DNA of 64,000 nt from Clytia hemisphaerica (GCA_902728285.1 CACVBU010000681.1:3140413-3204412); one strand, 5' to 3'. Positions 1 to 11,189 are shown, counted from the stretch's first letter. Notes: a model not told the origin generated them from the sequence alone. Translations and numbers: made by a program.

Positions 1-1239
1 AAAAATCAGAAAAAACTAAAAATGAAAATTAAAAATTCGAGAAAAAGTCAAAAAACCGGTTTTCCGGCATATTTCCAGCCTTTTCGGCCGGAAAAAAATG
101 TTTTTCGAAAATCAGGCTCCGTCACATTTTAGGTATTGTCATATTGCATCAGTGTGAAAATTTCATAAAAATATATAAAGTGCAGCTCGAGAAATTCAAG
201 AAATACTGTCTTTCCGGCGAAAAAAGGTTGTTCCGGCGACTTTTAAAATAGTTCCGGCTTCAAAAATCAATTTTATTGAAAATTGAAACATGCTTGATGG
301 TGGGCATTGCTATTGATAATGTTTTTGAATGAAAAAACAACCAATTATATGGAAAAGTCTAATGAAAATCTAGAAAAACGGCGATTTCCGGCATTTTTCT
401 GGCATTTTCCGCCGGAAAAAATTTTTTCTTAAAAATCGGACTCGGCCATGTTTTGGGCATTGTTAATACGCATCTTTGAGCAAAAAATCAGAAAAAACTA
501 ATGATGAAATCTCGAGAAAATGCCAAAAAACCAGTTTTTCCGGCATATTTCCGGCATTTTCGGCCGGAAATGAATTTTTTCGAAAATCGGGCTCCGTCAC
601 AATTTAGGTATTGACATTTTGCATCAGTGTGCAAAATTTCATGAAAAAATATAAAGTACAGCTCAAGAAATTCAAGAAATACCGTTTTTCCGGCGAAAAT
701 CGGCTGTTCCGGCGATTTTTAGAAAGTTCCGGCTTCAAAAATCAATTTTATTGAAAATTGAAACATGCTTGATGGTGGGCATTGCTATTAATAATCTTTT
801 TGAATGAAAAAACAACCAATTATATGGAAAAGTCCAATGAAAATCCAGAAAAACGGCAATTTCCGGCATATTTCCGGCATTTTCGGCCGGAAAAAATTTT
901 TTCTCAAAAATCGGACTAGACCATGTTTTGGGCATTGTTAATACGCATCTTTGAGCAAAAAATCAGAAAAAACTAATGATGAAATCTCGAGAAAATGCCG
1001 AAAAACCAGTTTTTCCGGCATTTTTCCGCCATTTTCGGCCGGAAAAATTTTTTTTTCGAAAATCGGGCTCCGTCACATTTTGGGCATTGCCATTTTGCAT
1101 CATTGTGCAAAAAATTAGAAAAAACTAATGAGCCGATCCCGAGAAAAGCTGGCAACAGACGAACGAACGAACGAACGGACGAACGGACGACCGAACGAAC
1201 GGACAAGGGTTAATTTAAAGGACTACCTTAGGTAGGTCC
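1..1239 (-). repeat. GGACCTACC-family TIR element, truncated by window start
   Basis: The stretch is made of about 477-bp units in tandem: the same phrase restarts near 1, 481 and 959. It is rich in 'CCGGCCGGAAAAA' and 'GGGCTCCGTCAC'. It ends in a GAACGAACG microsatellite (about 1156-1205) and the inverted end GGTAGGTCC at 1231-1239. The same unit and end occur in the opposite orientation at 39095-40300, and a relative is at 53785-55222. The short ORFs inside are low-complexity translations of the repeat and I do not call them genes. Confidence 0.75.
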
Positions 1240-2028
1240 AAAAAAACGAAGTTTCTATAAAAAAAAAACACAAAAATTTGAATTGAAGTTTTTTGCAGGA
1301 ACGACATCAATCAATGATAAGCTAAAAACTGCATCATCATTTCAGATTTTATAACAATTTTGAAACGAAATACATAATACAAAAAAAATGTCAATAAGAA
1401 TTGGAATCTCAAAAATTCCAAATGAAAACGACACTTTATCATATACCAGAAAATTATAATTTGAATCATTTATTCTCTTATTCTCTCTTTTCACATATTT
1501 TCTTCACAAGTTATATTTCACTTGTTGAAATATTGTATTGTGTTGACAAAAGTAACAAAACTAGCCTTATGATACCTGATAAGGTCTGCAGGCTGCTGAA
1601 CTGTATTAAAATGAAAAAGCAAAAAATATCTGCAGTCTGATTGATTTTAAGATACAATATATCTTACTTTTAAAAGTTATAATGGTGGTACTAAAAGATG
1701 CTGTCCCATTGAAGTGACAGCAGCAATCAAAAGGTCATCAAAAGGTCACTTTTCTAAACAACGTATCCTGTGCCTCTTTTTTTTAAGATAAAAAGTATTA
1801 TTTTGGTCGCAAAATAAACCAGTTATCAGACAAAAGCTGTAGTTCTGAAATATTTTTTTTAAGAATCTTAGGTAGAAAGAGGTAAACTAAAATTTGCCTT
1901 TCTCAAAAAATAAACCTTTTTCTTATTTGGTATTACAGGCAGTGGAACCTGTTTAAATTCTATCAATTATTTAAATCAGTCTTGTCTTAGAGTTTATTGA
2001 AAATTGGAAATTCATCTAATAGTAAAAA
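1240..2028. other. AT-rich intergenic stretch, no gene recognised
   Basis: No coding frame, repeat pair or RNA gene was recognised. The lower-coordinate end is the 3' flank of the minus-strand methyltransferase gene. Confidence 0.5.
1993..1998 (-). terminator. Candidate poly(A) signal AATAAA for the methyltransferase gene
   Basis: The plus strand reads TTTATT, which is AATAAA on the minus strand, about 30 nt beyond the stop codon. This is a canonical hexamer, but the spacing to the stop is short and AT-rich DNA makes chance matches common. Confidence 0.4.
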
Positions 2029-2796
2029 CTATCTTTTGCAATACCCAAAGAAATATGTTTGTTTGTATGTAACCTTGCCATTTTCATCATGAAGACATGA
2101 TGTATCTTCAGTCTCACAGAGTTTACGAAAATCAGCTAATACAGTGTCGTAGTCTGCAACATGAACTGAGCAGGCAAACCAGCGAAGATAATAATCTAAA
2201 CTGGGTAGTGTTATACAGATATCCTTTTCAATTATGTCTACATGATTGAAACCAGATTTATTTGCAAGCTCTTCCAATTCTTCTCTGCTTGATGGATGAT
2301 AATGATTCATCAAAAAATCCACATTAGGTAGTTTCCCTGCAATTGGGCCAATGTTTAAAGTATTGTTTTTGACAGTGTTGAAAGCAAACATGCCATCCTG
2401 TTTCAAGCTGTCAAAAATGCTTTGGAAAGTTGGAAGCTTTTCTTCTGGTGGTATCCAGTGCAATACAGTGGAGGACATTGCCAAATCAAAATCTTTCCCA
2501 TATGTTGAGCTTTCTTTACCATAAGCTGTGTGAAACTCAAGATGTTTGATATCATGAGTTTTCGTAGCACTCTCAATTCTATCCATCATTGGGTCCGTGG
2601 CAATAACTTTTCCATTGTCACCAACAAAGTTTGCAAGTTTTACACTATTATTTCCAGTTCCACATCCAACATCAATTATTTTCCAACCATTTTCAAATGT
2701 GATTTTTGATATCAATGTGTCAAAAGTCTTTTCTTGAATCAGCTGGCTAAGGTCTTGGTACTCGGAAACTCCTTCAACAGTTTGACTCAAGACCAT
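2029..2796 (-). CDS. Class I SAM-dependent methyltransferase, juvenile-hormone-acid-methyltransferase-like
   Basis: This is an intact single-exon ORF of 255 codons. Residues about 39-50 carry the class I SAM-binding motif I (IIDVGCGTGNNS). An acidic position follows in 'IATDPMM' (about 64-70, motif II), then a motif-IV-like 'FDLAMSSTVLHW' near 103-114. The whole length fits a single Rossmann methyltransferase domain of the kind annotated in invertebrates as juvenile hormone acid O-methyltransferase-like; many such proteins in non-insects have no known substrate, so the substrate is unknown here. The ATG at 2794-2796 is the first methionine of the frame and gives the normal N-terminal helix before motif I. 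There is no signal peptide or membrane segment. No introns are visible, unlike the two genes to the right, so a retrocopy, a lineage-specific intronless paralogue or the last exon of a longer gene are all possible. It is flanked on its 5' side by a foldback transposon beginning 76 bp away, which leaves little room for an undisturbed promoter. Confidence 0.85.
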   Translation of the reverse strand: MVLSQTVEGVSEYQDLSQLIQEKTFDTLISKITFENGWKIIDVGCGTGNNSVKLANFVGDNGKVIATDPMMDRIESATKTHDIKHLEFHTAYGKESSTYGKDFDLAMSSTVLHWIPPEEKLPTFQSIFDSLKQDGMFAFNTVKNNTLNIGPIAGKLPNVDFLMNHYHPSSREELEELANKSGFNHVDIIEKDICITLPSLDYYLRWFACSVHVADYDTVLADFRKLCETEDTSCLHDENGKVTYKQTYFFGYCKR

Positions 2797-2872
2797 GTTT
2801 GTTTATCAATGAAAACCCAAACAGGATATAATAATAATCTATTCAATAGCTAAAGCATTGTAAATAATTATA

Positions 2873-3406
2873 CCAGACCCTATTACTCAACTTTCCAAAC
2901 CACTTTTTTACTCAAACTTACTCGAACAAGTAAAGTTCAAGTAAACCAATTACTCAAACTCACACAAAATTTTTCAAAAACATAAGTTTGAGTAATTTAG
3001 CAAAACTTACTCGAACTTTGAATTCTAAGGTATATTTAAAAGTTTGAGTAAAGTTCGAGTAAGTTTGAGTAAGTTTGAAAATTAAAAATCTGCCAATTTT
3101 AGTTCAACCATGGTGTACTATCTCATAAAATAAGAAAATTTAATTTCTTTTTGCTCCAAAATAGAAGGAAATTTGGTCAAAATTTTCCCAGTAATGCTAA
3201 ATCCACAGAATGGACGCTATTGTTTCTCGAACTAATTGAACTTTTCTTCAATCAAACTTCTCCAACTAATTGAACTTCTTGAACTCCTTGCAAATTCTTA
3301 AAAATTTCCAAAAGTTCAAGTTCAAGGAATTACTTGAACTTTACTTGTTTGAGTAACTTTGAGTACAGTATTTCGATTCTCCCACTGTTCGAGTAATGGG
3401 GTCTGG
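2873..3406. mobile_element. CCAGAC-type foldback element, family 1
   Basis: The 534-bp element has inverted ends (CCAGACCCTATTACTC on the left, its near complement on the right). It is flanked by a perfect 6-bp target duplication ATTATA (2867-2872 and 3407-3412). The arms consist of variants of a short word around 'ACTCGAACTTGAGTAA' in both orientations, so the whole element can fold back. It encodes nothing. It shares terminal CCAGAC and the 6-bp duplication with the elements at 14891, 21780 and 22363. Confidence 0.85.
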
Positions 3407-3652
3407 ATTATACATCCTAACAATAGATAGATTAATAAGCCTGAAATTTCCACTTTTCCAATTAGAAGCTGCTGCTATTGTCACAATAGCAGCACAATTT
3501 GTACCATCAATCAGCTTTCACTTGAGACTAGGACTAGCTTTCTATGGTATATGGAAAGTTATCATTGATACTTTCTGACTGCTGTATAATGAATCTGTAA
3601 TAAGATCATCTTTTAAATCTTTTAACATTTTTACTTGGTGAAGAAGAACCTA

Positions 3653-4088
3653 TAGTGAGGTCAGGTAGCACATAAAAACGTAAGAATACTTCAGATGGTG
3701 ATAAAAGCATGAAATTTAGCACAGATGATCCTTAGAGGGTCTAAAACTTAATTTTAAACAGTAACACCAAATTTTGCCACCTGGCCACCTGCTAGATGAC
3801 GTCATCAGGTGGCTGGGCCAAAAATCATTTTTTTGAAAATATTCAAAATCTGATGGTTCCAGCGGAAAGAGCATGAAATGCTGATAAAAATTGAGGTATA
3901 AAACATGCCTTGGAAATCTTCCTATCAAAAGTTATGGAGGTTGAAAGTTTTTTGATGACGTCATCATAAGCCTTTCCAGGCAAAACTTAAAAACCTCGTA
4001 ATTTTGGTACAAATTGACCAAATTTCATGTTTTATACATCAATTCATAATCACCATCTGAAGTATTTTTGTGCTAACAGACCTCACTA
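3653..4088. mobile_element. Non-autonomous TIR element with TAGTGAGGTC ends
   Basis: The left end TAGTGAGGTC and right end GACCTCACTA are inverted, and similarity continues inward to 'CTTCAGATGGTGA' on both sides. The flanking CTA (3650-3652 and 4089-4091) is a possible 3-bp duplication, though TA cannot be excluded. Two internal 'GATGACGTCATCA' palindromes are present. There is no transposase ORF. The superfamily cannot be assigned. Confidence 0.7.
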
Positions 4089-4091
4089 CTA

Positions 4092-5160
4092 GAAGAACTT
4101 CTCTTTATTTTAAAATAACTTTTGCCCAATGAGACGGAAAGTCATTGATAAAGGTGAGAGTTTTCCACATCAAGGAAGGTTCAAAATAAAATAAAATGGA
4201 GAAAGCAATATAACCTGTCCTTACGCTCAATGGCCAAATATAAAAAACCTTACAAACATCAAAACTAAGCAACTGAAATGTCACATAGAACCCTTTATAT
4301 ACAACATTCCCTTTGTAATGTCAAAGTGAAATAAAAGAATCTCAAAGGATTACCCATTTCAGAAGACAGAAAAACACTTTACCCAGCTTTATCTTGAACA
4401 ATCTTCACCTGAAATCCTGGCAATAAAAAACATTTTGCTAAATGAAAGATAACAAAATATTTTCTTTTATGTTGTTTCACAATTTTCAAACACCTGACAT
4501 TTTTTCCCTTAAAAAGTCAATAAAAAGTCAAGAAATATTTGCAGATTCAGAATCTTATCTTTAAAAGCATTTTCTTTTGCCAAAAAAAGAAATAATTTCT
4601 GTTTTTTGACTAAAACTCCATGACAAAGGAACCAAGCAAGCCAAATCAAATTGTCAAGCCAACCAAATCTAAATTTCAATTGAAAAATTCTAGGTAATAT
4701 TTTATTGGTTCCATTCAACATAACAACCAAGATTGTTGGTGTTTGATCATATTATTCTTTTTGTTTAAAATCATCTACTTTCTCGCTGAATAATGGGGTT
4801 TATAATGTGCATCTAGCGACAGGGAATCGCCAAAGAAAATACTAGCAAAAATTTGTTGGCAAAACTTTTTAATTGGTAGAAAGTGACGAAACTTTGCATG
4901 AACTAATTTTTTATTGATAAGGTGTTTTGAGCCATTTGCTTCCACTGTTAGTCTGTTGTTCTGATTGTTCATGATAAGATAGCTCAAGAAAAGAATTCTT
5001 AGATGGATGACCCACAAAACCATTGTCATAGCATTATGAAGTGAAACAATTATAAGCTTTTTGTTGAAAAATGTTCGAAATCTGTTCTTTCTATTAATTG
5101 CTTCTGCCAAATAAATATCAAGAGTGTTTCTTTGCAGAGATTTTTAAATTTTGATGTTTA
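4092..5160. other. Intergenic stretch without a recognised gene
   Basis: The longest frame is a minus-strand ORF of 111 codons (4775-5110). It has a hydrophobic patch but no family resemblance, splice context or codon signal that I can support. Nothing else was recognised. Confidence 0.4.
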
Positions 5161-5164
5161 ATTT

Positions 5165-5545
5165 TGATGCCTTGCACAAAGGGCAGCCCTAAAACTGTCA
5201 CCCTACAAACACCATCCTTTATTTGTTTCAATCTGTGATTCTAAGGATTAGGCCTTTTCTCATCTTTCATTCTGTGATAAAAGCCTTAATACCGATTAGA
5301 CTGCTAGGTTGTCAATAAAGTGCTACAAAAAATCATCCAATACAAGAAGAATTTACAACCTTAAATATTTTCTTTTTGAAGATTTAGTACAAAAAAGTGA
5401 AGAATGGATAAATTTGGAATTTTGGGGATTTGGAAAAGTTTTATCTTCGTTACCTTGTAACAATGCGGGTGAGTATATCCCATCGCTATGATATTGGGTT
5501 GAAATTGAAAATGATAACCCCTGAAAGCGAATGAAAATTGGTCTT
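5165..5545. repeat. Diverged dispersed repeat, copy 1 (pairs with 14155-14550)
   Basis: The text from 'CCTTGCACAAAGGGC' through 'TTGTTTCAATCTGTGAT', 'TTGTCAATAAAGTGC' and 'GGGGATTTGGAAAA' recurs in the same order and orientation at about 14155-14550 with many substitutions. Both copies look like old, non-coding repeat relics. No ends were defined. Confidence 0.65.
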
Positions 5546-6053
5546 TTTCTAAGTGTTTCTAACTATTATTTAAGTGTTTTACTAAAATCTACTAATTCTT
5601 GCTATATATACTGATTGTTAACTGATCTCTGCTATTATTGCCTGATTAGAGAAGGGGTGTGTTTAAATCTAGCAGTGTTGAGTGCTTAGATAGCCGTTTG
5701 GGAGGACCAGATAACCTATTGACTCAGTTCAATTAAATCACTACATCCATTCAGTCTGGAAGTTATCTGCTCTCAAGCTTTATAGGGAAGATTTGTAGCA
5801 TTATCGTTTGCGAATTCCAGAGAATGTTAGCTTGCCAATTTGAACAAAACTTATTTATAGGTAATATCTAATTTCCCCCTTGTTTTACTTGATGCATCCA
5901 ATGAAGTGTGGAGTAATTAGTTATGCAATAGGTGCATTCACCTAAAGGAGTATTATTATCCTCTTAAATTTCTCCTGGGTTTTCTAGAAAAGAATACTTT
6001 TGCAAATTTTGCCTTTATTTTTCTGGCATTTTTTTGGTAAAAAATGTCTAAAA
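5546..6053. other. Non-coding stretch with a weak internal repeat
   Basis: A loosely similar passage (GTTTGGGAGGACC...GGTAATATCTAATT, then GTGGAGTAATTA) reappears around 6735-6870 (GTTTTGGAGGACG... and GTGGAGTAATTAA). This suggests an old direct duplication around the TIR element at 6054. No coding capacity was seen. Confidence 0.35.
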
Positions 6054-6487
6054 GGATGTGTTAGACGCATCATTTTTGCCTAACATTTTTGAAAAATTTC
6101 TAAAAATGAAAAATTTCAACAAAAATGTTAAGAATTATTACAAAATAACATTTCCCAACAACAACATTTAAAAGTCAGCTGACATTTTTTCTGTACATTG
6201 TTTTCGGGTGCGTAGATGCTCACAATCGACAACTTCTCTTCCCTGTTTCTATTGTGAAAAAGTTGTTTGCTGAAGAGATTTAACACTTCTTTGACAAAAA
6301 TGTTATAACATTTAACAATTTTGTCCAAATTTTCTTTAATAACATTTTCAAAAAAATTAAAAACTTGAATTTTCTAAATGTGAAGACATAATGTTACACG
6401 CTCACATTGTTAAAATTTTACCTCTATTTAAAAAAATGTTCAAAATTGTTGGTAAGAAATGTTACATCTGTTGCATCTAACACAGCC
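6054..6487. mobile_element. Non-autonomous TIR element with GTGTTAGAYGCA ends
   Basis: The left end reads AGGATGTGTTAGACGCAT and the right end is its near complement (ATGCATCTAACACAGCCT-like). Many 'AACATTTTTG' words in both orientations lie inside. No ORF and no clear target duplication are present, so the exact ends are provisional. Confidence 0.6.
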
Positions 6488-7173
6488 TTTATATAATTTA
6501 ATTTTAAGATTTCATATAATAAGCCGATCCCACCGAAGGTTTGTAAGTAAATTTGAAACACAAAAGTAAATTTGAAACACAAAAGTATCATTTTGTTTTT
6601 TGATTTTTAAAATTTCTTTCATTTTATAGTGCAATTTTGCTGCGCACTTTTGCGTTGTGCATGTTATTTTAAATGAACAAACGGATGATGGCTGAGTTTA
6701 TCCCTTTGGAAATTTGAGAGGTCTACTTAGTCTACCGCCATAGTTGTTTTGGAGGACGCGACGGCCTATTGAATAACAAATTACTCCACATGCATTACTT
6801 TCCCTCAGCCAATAAAAACATGATAAATTATCTTGTCTCTAGGTAACTGTTGTGGAGTAATTAAATAATAACCAAGAGGTTTTTCTACTTAGTATATAAC
6901 ATTAGTGAATGTTTGACTGAAACGATATAAAGAATATATACAATGAAGGTGATATATCTCTATCTCCCCCCTAGGTTCAAAATGTCCAACATAAAGATAA
7001 AATATAGGATCATCTTATCAGTCCTTTCTGTTATGATCCATCGAAAAAGAAAAAAAACAAATGAAACAGGGCTGGATCACTCTTTCAGTCCCTTTTTATT
7101 ATGATCCAGCAGACAACGTAGGGCCAGAGGTAACTTCTGTGCAATTGTCGGTGAATACACTTCTCTGTCTGAA

Positions 7174-7755
7174 CTAACGGTTGCAGGACGCCGGAGTCAG
7201 AGGCAGAGTTTGTACGGGCAAGTCATGAACAATGGAATCCCTCCGAGGATTGACATTGGGTGTCGATGGGGTGTCCTCTGGAGTGGATCGAGGTGTTTCC
7301 ATTGGGCCATCAAGTTTTGCTGGTTGGATGTATTTGAAGTCATGAATTGGACGGCGGTGTGCAGTCTTCTGGACAGCTGGGACGAATTTGCGTAAGAACC
7401 GTCGATTGCGATTTGTTGGCAGACCAGAGCCATCCATTCGAACTGTGTATTTGTCAAATTGATGAACTTCAACAATTTTGCCTGTTTTGTCCCATTTGTG
7501 TGGGTGGGGTCCACGTTGGTTCTGGACCCTAACATGGTCACCAATTTTAAGTGGCGGGAGTTGTTTGGTGTGTTCGGACCATCGTCCAGAAGCAATCATA
7601 TGGCAATGACGTAAGGCGTCTTCTCGTTTGTTCAAAGTGTCCACCCATGTGGGGTGGGGTCTGTAGCGTCCAGGTTGAATTGGGATGAAATCTTTGACAG
7701 GTTTTCCGAAGATGCACATCGCAGGTGAGAGACCGGATTGCACCAACTTCACCAA
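7174..7755 (-). pseudogene. Ty3/gypsy integrase C-terminal domain fragment
   Basis: The 193-codon frame begins in the tail of the integrase catalytic region ('SGLSPAMCIFGKPVKDF'). It continues through a basic linker to the SH3-like C-terminal segment ('KIGDHVRVQNQRGPHPHKWD', 'VEVHQFDKYTVRMDGSGL'), a pattern typical of gypsy polyproteins from marine invertebrates. A proline- and threonine-rich tail follows. The catalytic DDE residues lie upstream and are absent. The fragment is fused, in a shifted frame, to the protease fragment near 7735-7755, consistent with an internal deletion that removed RT, RNase H and the integrase core. Confidence 0.8.
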
Positions 7756-8262
7756 TCATGGGGAAATCGTTTGATATGATCCCAATTTTGACACACGCTT
7801 GCTTGCTGAGGAAGAATCTGTTGGTTACTTCAGTTGCGTAAACCACTTGTCTTGTCTCTTTGGTGTCACCGTTGGCTGAACGTCCCTTGATGAGGAGGAT
7901 GGCAGCTCCAAGGATTGGCATAGAATTGTTGTTGGCTGCCTTGATTTTCATTGTTGCTGGTATCAGGTCTTCTTCTCCAATGCCAAGTCTTTGCAGGTGT
8001 TTGATGCTAATGACACAACTCTGGCATCCTGTATCAGCCATTGCTTCAAATGTTGATGTTGTGTGCTTTTTCTCATCAAGGTGGTACCCAAGCCTTGAGT
8101 AATCTTCAGCTACCACCGAGACAGAGAGCTTGATGTATGGCTGGGGCTGGGAATCTCTCTTGATCCATCTATCTGTGTATAAGTGATGGTCGAGAGCAGT
8201 GGATGATGAAAGAGCGTTGTTTGTGTTGGAGGTTGTAGAACAAAGGAAAGATTCCAATGCTG
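7750..8262 (-). pseudogene. Ty3/gypsy retropepsin (aspartic protease) fragment
   Basis: The frame contains the retropepsin active-site triplet in the context 'FEAMADTGCQSCVIS', preceded by a 'PYIKLSVSV' strand and followed by hydrophobic strands ('PILGAAILLIKG', 'TRQVVYATEV'). This order matches retropepsins of gypsy elements. The segment upstream of the active site is gag-proximal linker. The frame runs on to about 7547 only as an out-of-frame reading of integrase sequence. No normal start codon is present; the frame opens at a TTG next to the inserted TIR element. Confidence 0.75.
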
Positions 8263-8269
8263 ATACTTC

Positions 8270-9604
8270 TAGGGGTAGGGGGTAGAGTAACTTTTTTGGG
8301 GGGTATCTTCAGATCTTCTTCGCCTGGTGTTTTTTCTGTTCCATATAATGATAGAAGACATTTAAAAATTTTTTTTTTAATTTTATGCATTTTTGACGAA
8401 TTCCAGCCCAAAAAACTGCCGGGGGGGGGGCTTTTTTACCAAAAAATCAGCTTTTTTGAGGTTTATTCTTCATATCTCTTCCAAAACTTGCTCAAATTCA
8501 AGATGTAATGTTTTTTTATGAAAATTTAATCTATTGTGATGCATTCTGCGCAATTTTTAAGGTCAGAAGTCCAAAATTGGCTGAACCCCCCTGGGGGTAC
8601 TGATTCGCACTACAGGCAAAAATTGGAAAAAATGGCATTTTCTGGCCTTTTCAGGCCTGTAAATATGTCAAAACTATTGCAAATCTTACTTTTTTCACTT
8701 GCTGTACTAAATTTTATGACGAAACAACAAAATAATCATATTGGATTGAAAATTGTGCCCGTTGGAGCCCTAAATGAGCTGTTTTAAGCCGATTTTGGGT
8801 AGTAAAATGCGTTTTAAGGCCAATTTTGCAAGTTCATAAACTTTAAACTAATTGATTCACACGTCTGAAATTTTCAGAGATGGAAGTCTTCAGTAAAGTC
8901 TTTAAGCAAAATGAATTTCAAGATTTTCACTTTTTTCAAAAAATCATAATGGTGTCTTCAAAAATCGCTTTTTAGCAAAAAAAAAATCAGATTTATCAAA
9001 ATATAGCATTTTTTAAGGCAAGCTTCAGCAAACTGAGTTTAAATGCTGATTGAAATTTTTTTTTGCAGTGATAGTACTCTGTCTGGAGATACTCCAGGGA
9101 AATCAAAATCATTTGGGTCTGGGATATGTCTATGTCCCCCATTATGGAAATAAAATCCCTGCTAAAAGCCATTTTTCAGGCAAAAATCCAAATTTGGACT
9201 GTAAAAATCTCTTAAATGACAATAGACATGGGCCTGAATTTTCTTGCAGTGATAGTATTCTGGAAATACCGCAGGAAAATCAAAGTCATCTGGGCTTGGG
9301 ATTTGGGTATATCCACCATTTTGGAATTGAAATTCTTGCTAAAATGCAATATTTCGAACAAAAATCCAATTTTTGACTGGAAAAATCTTAAAAATGGCAA
9401 TAGACATGATCCTAAAATCTTTTTGCAGTGATAGTCTTCTTCTAAAAAGCCCCCCCCCCCCCGGGCAGTTTTTTGGGCTGGAATTCGTCAAAAATGCATA
9501 AAATCAAAAATTTTTTTTTTAAAATGTTTTCTATCATTATATGGAACAGAAAAAACACCAGGCGAAGAAGATCTGAAGATACCGACTTTTACCCCCTACC
9601 CCTA
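8270..9604. mobile_element. TIR element inserted in the gypsy relic
   Basis: About 155-bp inverted repeats (8270-8430 and about 9450-9604) begin TAGGGGTAGGGGG, share 'ATCTTCAGATCTTCTTCGCC', and end inside in homopolymer G/C runs. A perfect 7-bp duplication ATACTTC flanks the element (8263-8269 and 9605-9611). The middle includes two tandem copies of a 181-bp unit (9067-9246 and 9247-9427) starting CAGTGATAGT. No transposase is encoded. Removing the element and one duplication rejoins the gag side to the protease side. Confidence 0.85.
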
Positions 9605-9611
9605 ATACTTC

Positions 9612-9942
9612 AGTGGTTGCCTTGTTCTTCTGTGAGATCCTTTCGGAGTTCGTCATCGCAGCATTTGAGTAATTGTATGACCAATTCTGGGCCAGCGATC
9701 TTAGTGGCTGTGACGTAGTCTTGCCATCGAACTGTGAAGTAAGACCAATCTTCACTGGAACCGCCAGTTGTTATTGTAGGACGTTTCACTTTCTCAACAT
9801 GTGCAGTTTCTCGAACAGAGAGTCCTTGTTGTGGCGTGTGGACACCAGATGCGTGAATCTTGAGAAGTGTGCTTGCAAGATCAGAGTCAGTGTCTATTGT
9901 CGCATAGTCACATTCAGGAAAAGGGCATTGGACCACAACCAT
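9612..9942 (-). pseudogene. Ty3/gypsy gag fragment
   Basis: The roughly 110-codon frame starts with 'MVVVQCPFPECDYAT'. It continues to a 'SEDWSYFTVRWQDYV' and 'ELVIQLLKCCDDELRKDL' block, which I recognise from gag-like N-termini of gypsy elements in marine invertebrates. The frame stops at a TGA that overlaps the target duplication of the adjacent TIR element. The missing remainder of gag indicates an earlier deletion as well as the insertion. Confidence 0.7.
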
Positions 9943-10165
9943 GACTCAAGGTGTCAGATTGTGTAAGATAAAAACTCTCTGACCTGTGTAGTTTGGGGCT
10001 AACCCGATTTGTGAACGTGTTTTTCTTGACAGGTGAGCATCTAATGTTGGTCCAGACACCAGAGTGAAAACGAAACGTCTTGGTGTTGCACAAACGAATA
10101 AGGTAATAAACCTTATACCTGTATAGTTTGGGGCTAACCCGATGTGGAGAAGCTTTGGGTGGCAG

Positions 10166-10702
10166 TTATAGCCGGTTGTGTTGGACCAAGCAGATGCAAC
10201 CACAAAGTTGTGGTTCGTCTGGCAGTGTACTGAGGAATTGGTCAAGATGCTGTTTAAAAGTTTGTTTGGTACAGTTTGTGAAGTTTCTAAGGTATTTTGG
10301 CAGAGCATTGAAGAGCCTTGGTCCTTCTTGTGAGAGACAATCCCTCCAGATATTTTTATGTTTGACATTTATAGCTTTCAAATTGCATTTTCTACCCAGT
10401 CTCTGATTTGTGTAGGAATGCACGCCGCCTGCCTCGTCATTGTAGTTGAAATTGGGGCCAATGTCTTCTAGTATGCACCACGTGTAAATGATTCTGTACC
10501 TGTCTCTTCTTCTTTCAAGACTGTAGATTTTCAGTTGGTTCAATTTTTCCCAATAGTTTAAGTGGCTCAACGAGGGGATCCCGTTCAGGAATGATTTTTG
10601 TAGCAGCTCTAGTTCTTGAATGAGACATCTCTTTGATGGAGACCATATTTGAGAGCAGTAGTCAAGGTGTGGAATGGCAAGTGACTTCCAAAGGGTTAAC
10701 AA
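10166..10702 (-). pseudogene. LINE ORF2 C-terminal fragment
   Basis: The frame contains 'TLWKSLAIPHLDYCSQIWSP' and then a 'RRDRYRIIYTW' helix. It ends with 'CLSQEGPRLFNALPKYLRN' and 'LDQFLSTLPDEP', the usual C-terminal signature of jockey/CR1-like ORF2 proteins. It is cut at its N-terminal side by the TIR element starting at 10703. Confidence 0.85.
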
Positions 10703-11189
10703 TATGGTTTCAGCCCACTTTTCAGGTGCCCCCATTGAAGCATGGTGCCCCCAACGAGTTAGGTCCCCTTGAAAAATTGCTTTGAGTTAGGTACCCCTAT
10801 TCAGCAGATAATTTCTTTGAATTGACACTTTTTGTTCTTTTGTCATTCCTAAAATCATGCTCAAGCATGAACGCCTGCTAATAAGCTTTGTTGTTATGCT
10901 ATAAAGATGGCGGCTGTAAATCAAAACAATAACATTAGAAAAATATAGCAAAAGATGGCGTGATGGGAAACGAAAGAAAAATTGGATGGAAAACTAGGTG
11001 CTGGGGTAAAATAATTCAATAATTTGAAATATTCGATTTGGAAAATATAACCAGCCCCCAGAGCCTCCATCAAGACAGCTAGGTACCCTTAATGAATAGG
11101 TAACCCCAAAGAATTGCAAGGCATTAGCCCCCCTCTACTAACCTGGCCTAGGTGCCCTTCAGATTTCTGGGGGGGGGGCTGATACCATG
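10703..11189. mobile_element. TIR element 1 inserted in the LINE
   Basis: The left end TATGGTTTCAGCCC and right end GGGCTGATACCATG are inverted copies with one mismatch inside the shared core. C-rich words (AGGTGCCCCC, AGGTACCC) recur near both ends. Deleting the block rejoins LINE coding sequence (...DTDV-M / LTLWKS...). A 3-bp duplication (ACA) is possible but not secure. Confidence 0.7.

Larger units (their letters stand above)
6950..9945 (-). mobile_element. Degenerate Ty3/gypsy LTR retrotransposon relic
   Basis: Reading on the minus strand, the order is a gag fragment (9612-9942), a retropepsin segment (about 7750-8262) and an integrase C-terminal segment (7174-7755). A purine-rich tract (complement of CTCCCCCCTAGG at 6965-6975) lies where a polypurine tract would sit before a 3' LTR. 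Reverse transcriptase, RNase H and the integrase core are missing. A TIR element at 8270-9604 lies between gag and protease. Intact LTRs were not identified. Confidence 0.75.

Noticed and set aside
973..1213. Arg/Glu/Thr-rich ORFs on both strands
   Set aside because: They come from the GAACGAACG microsatellite and the flanking satellite unit.
4775..5110. Minus-strand ORF of 111 codons
   Set aside because: It has no recognisable family, no supporting splice sites and no repeat-independent evidence; this length is expected by chance in AT-rich DNA of this size.
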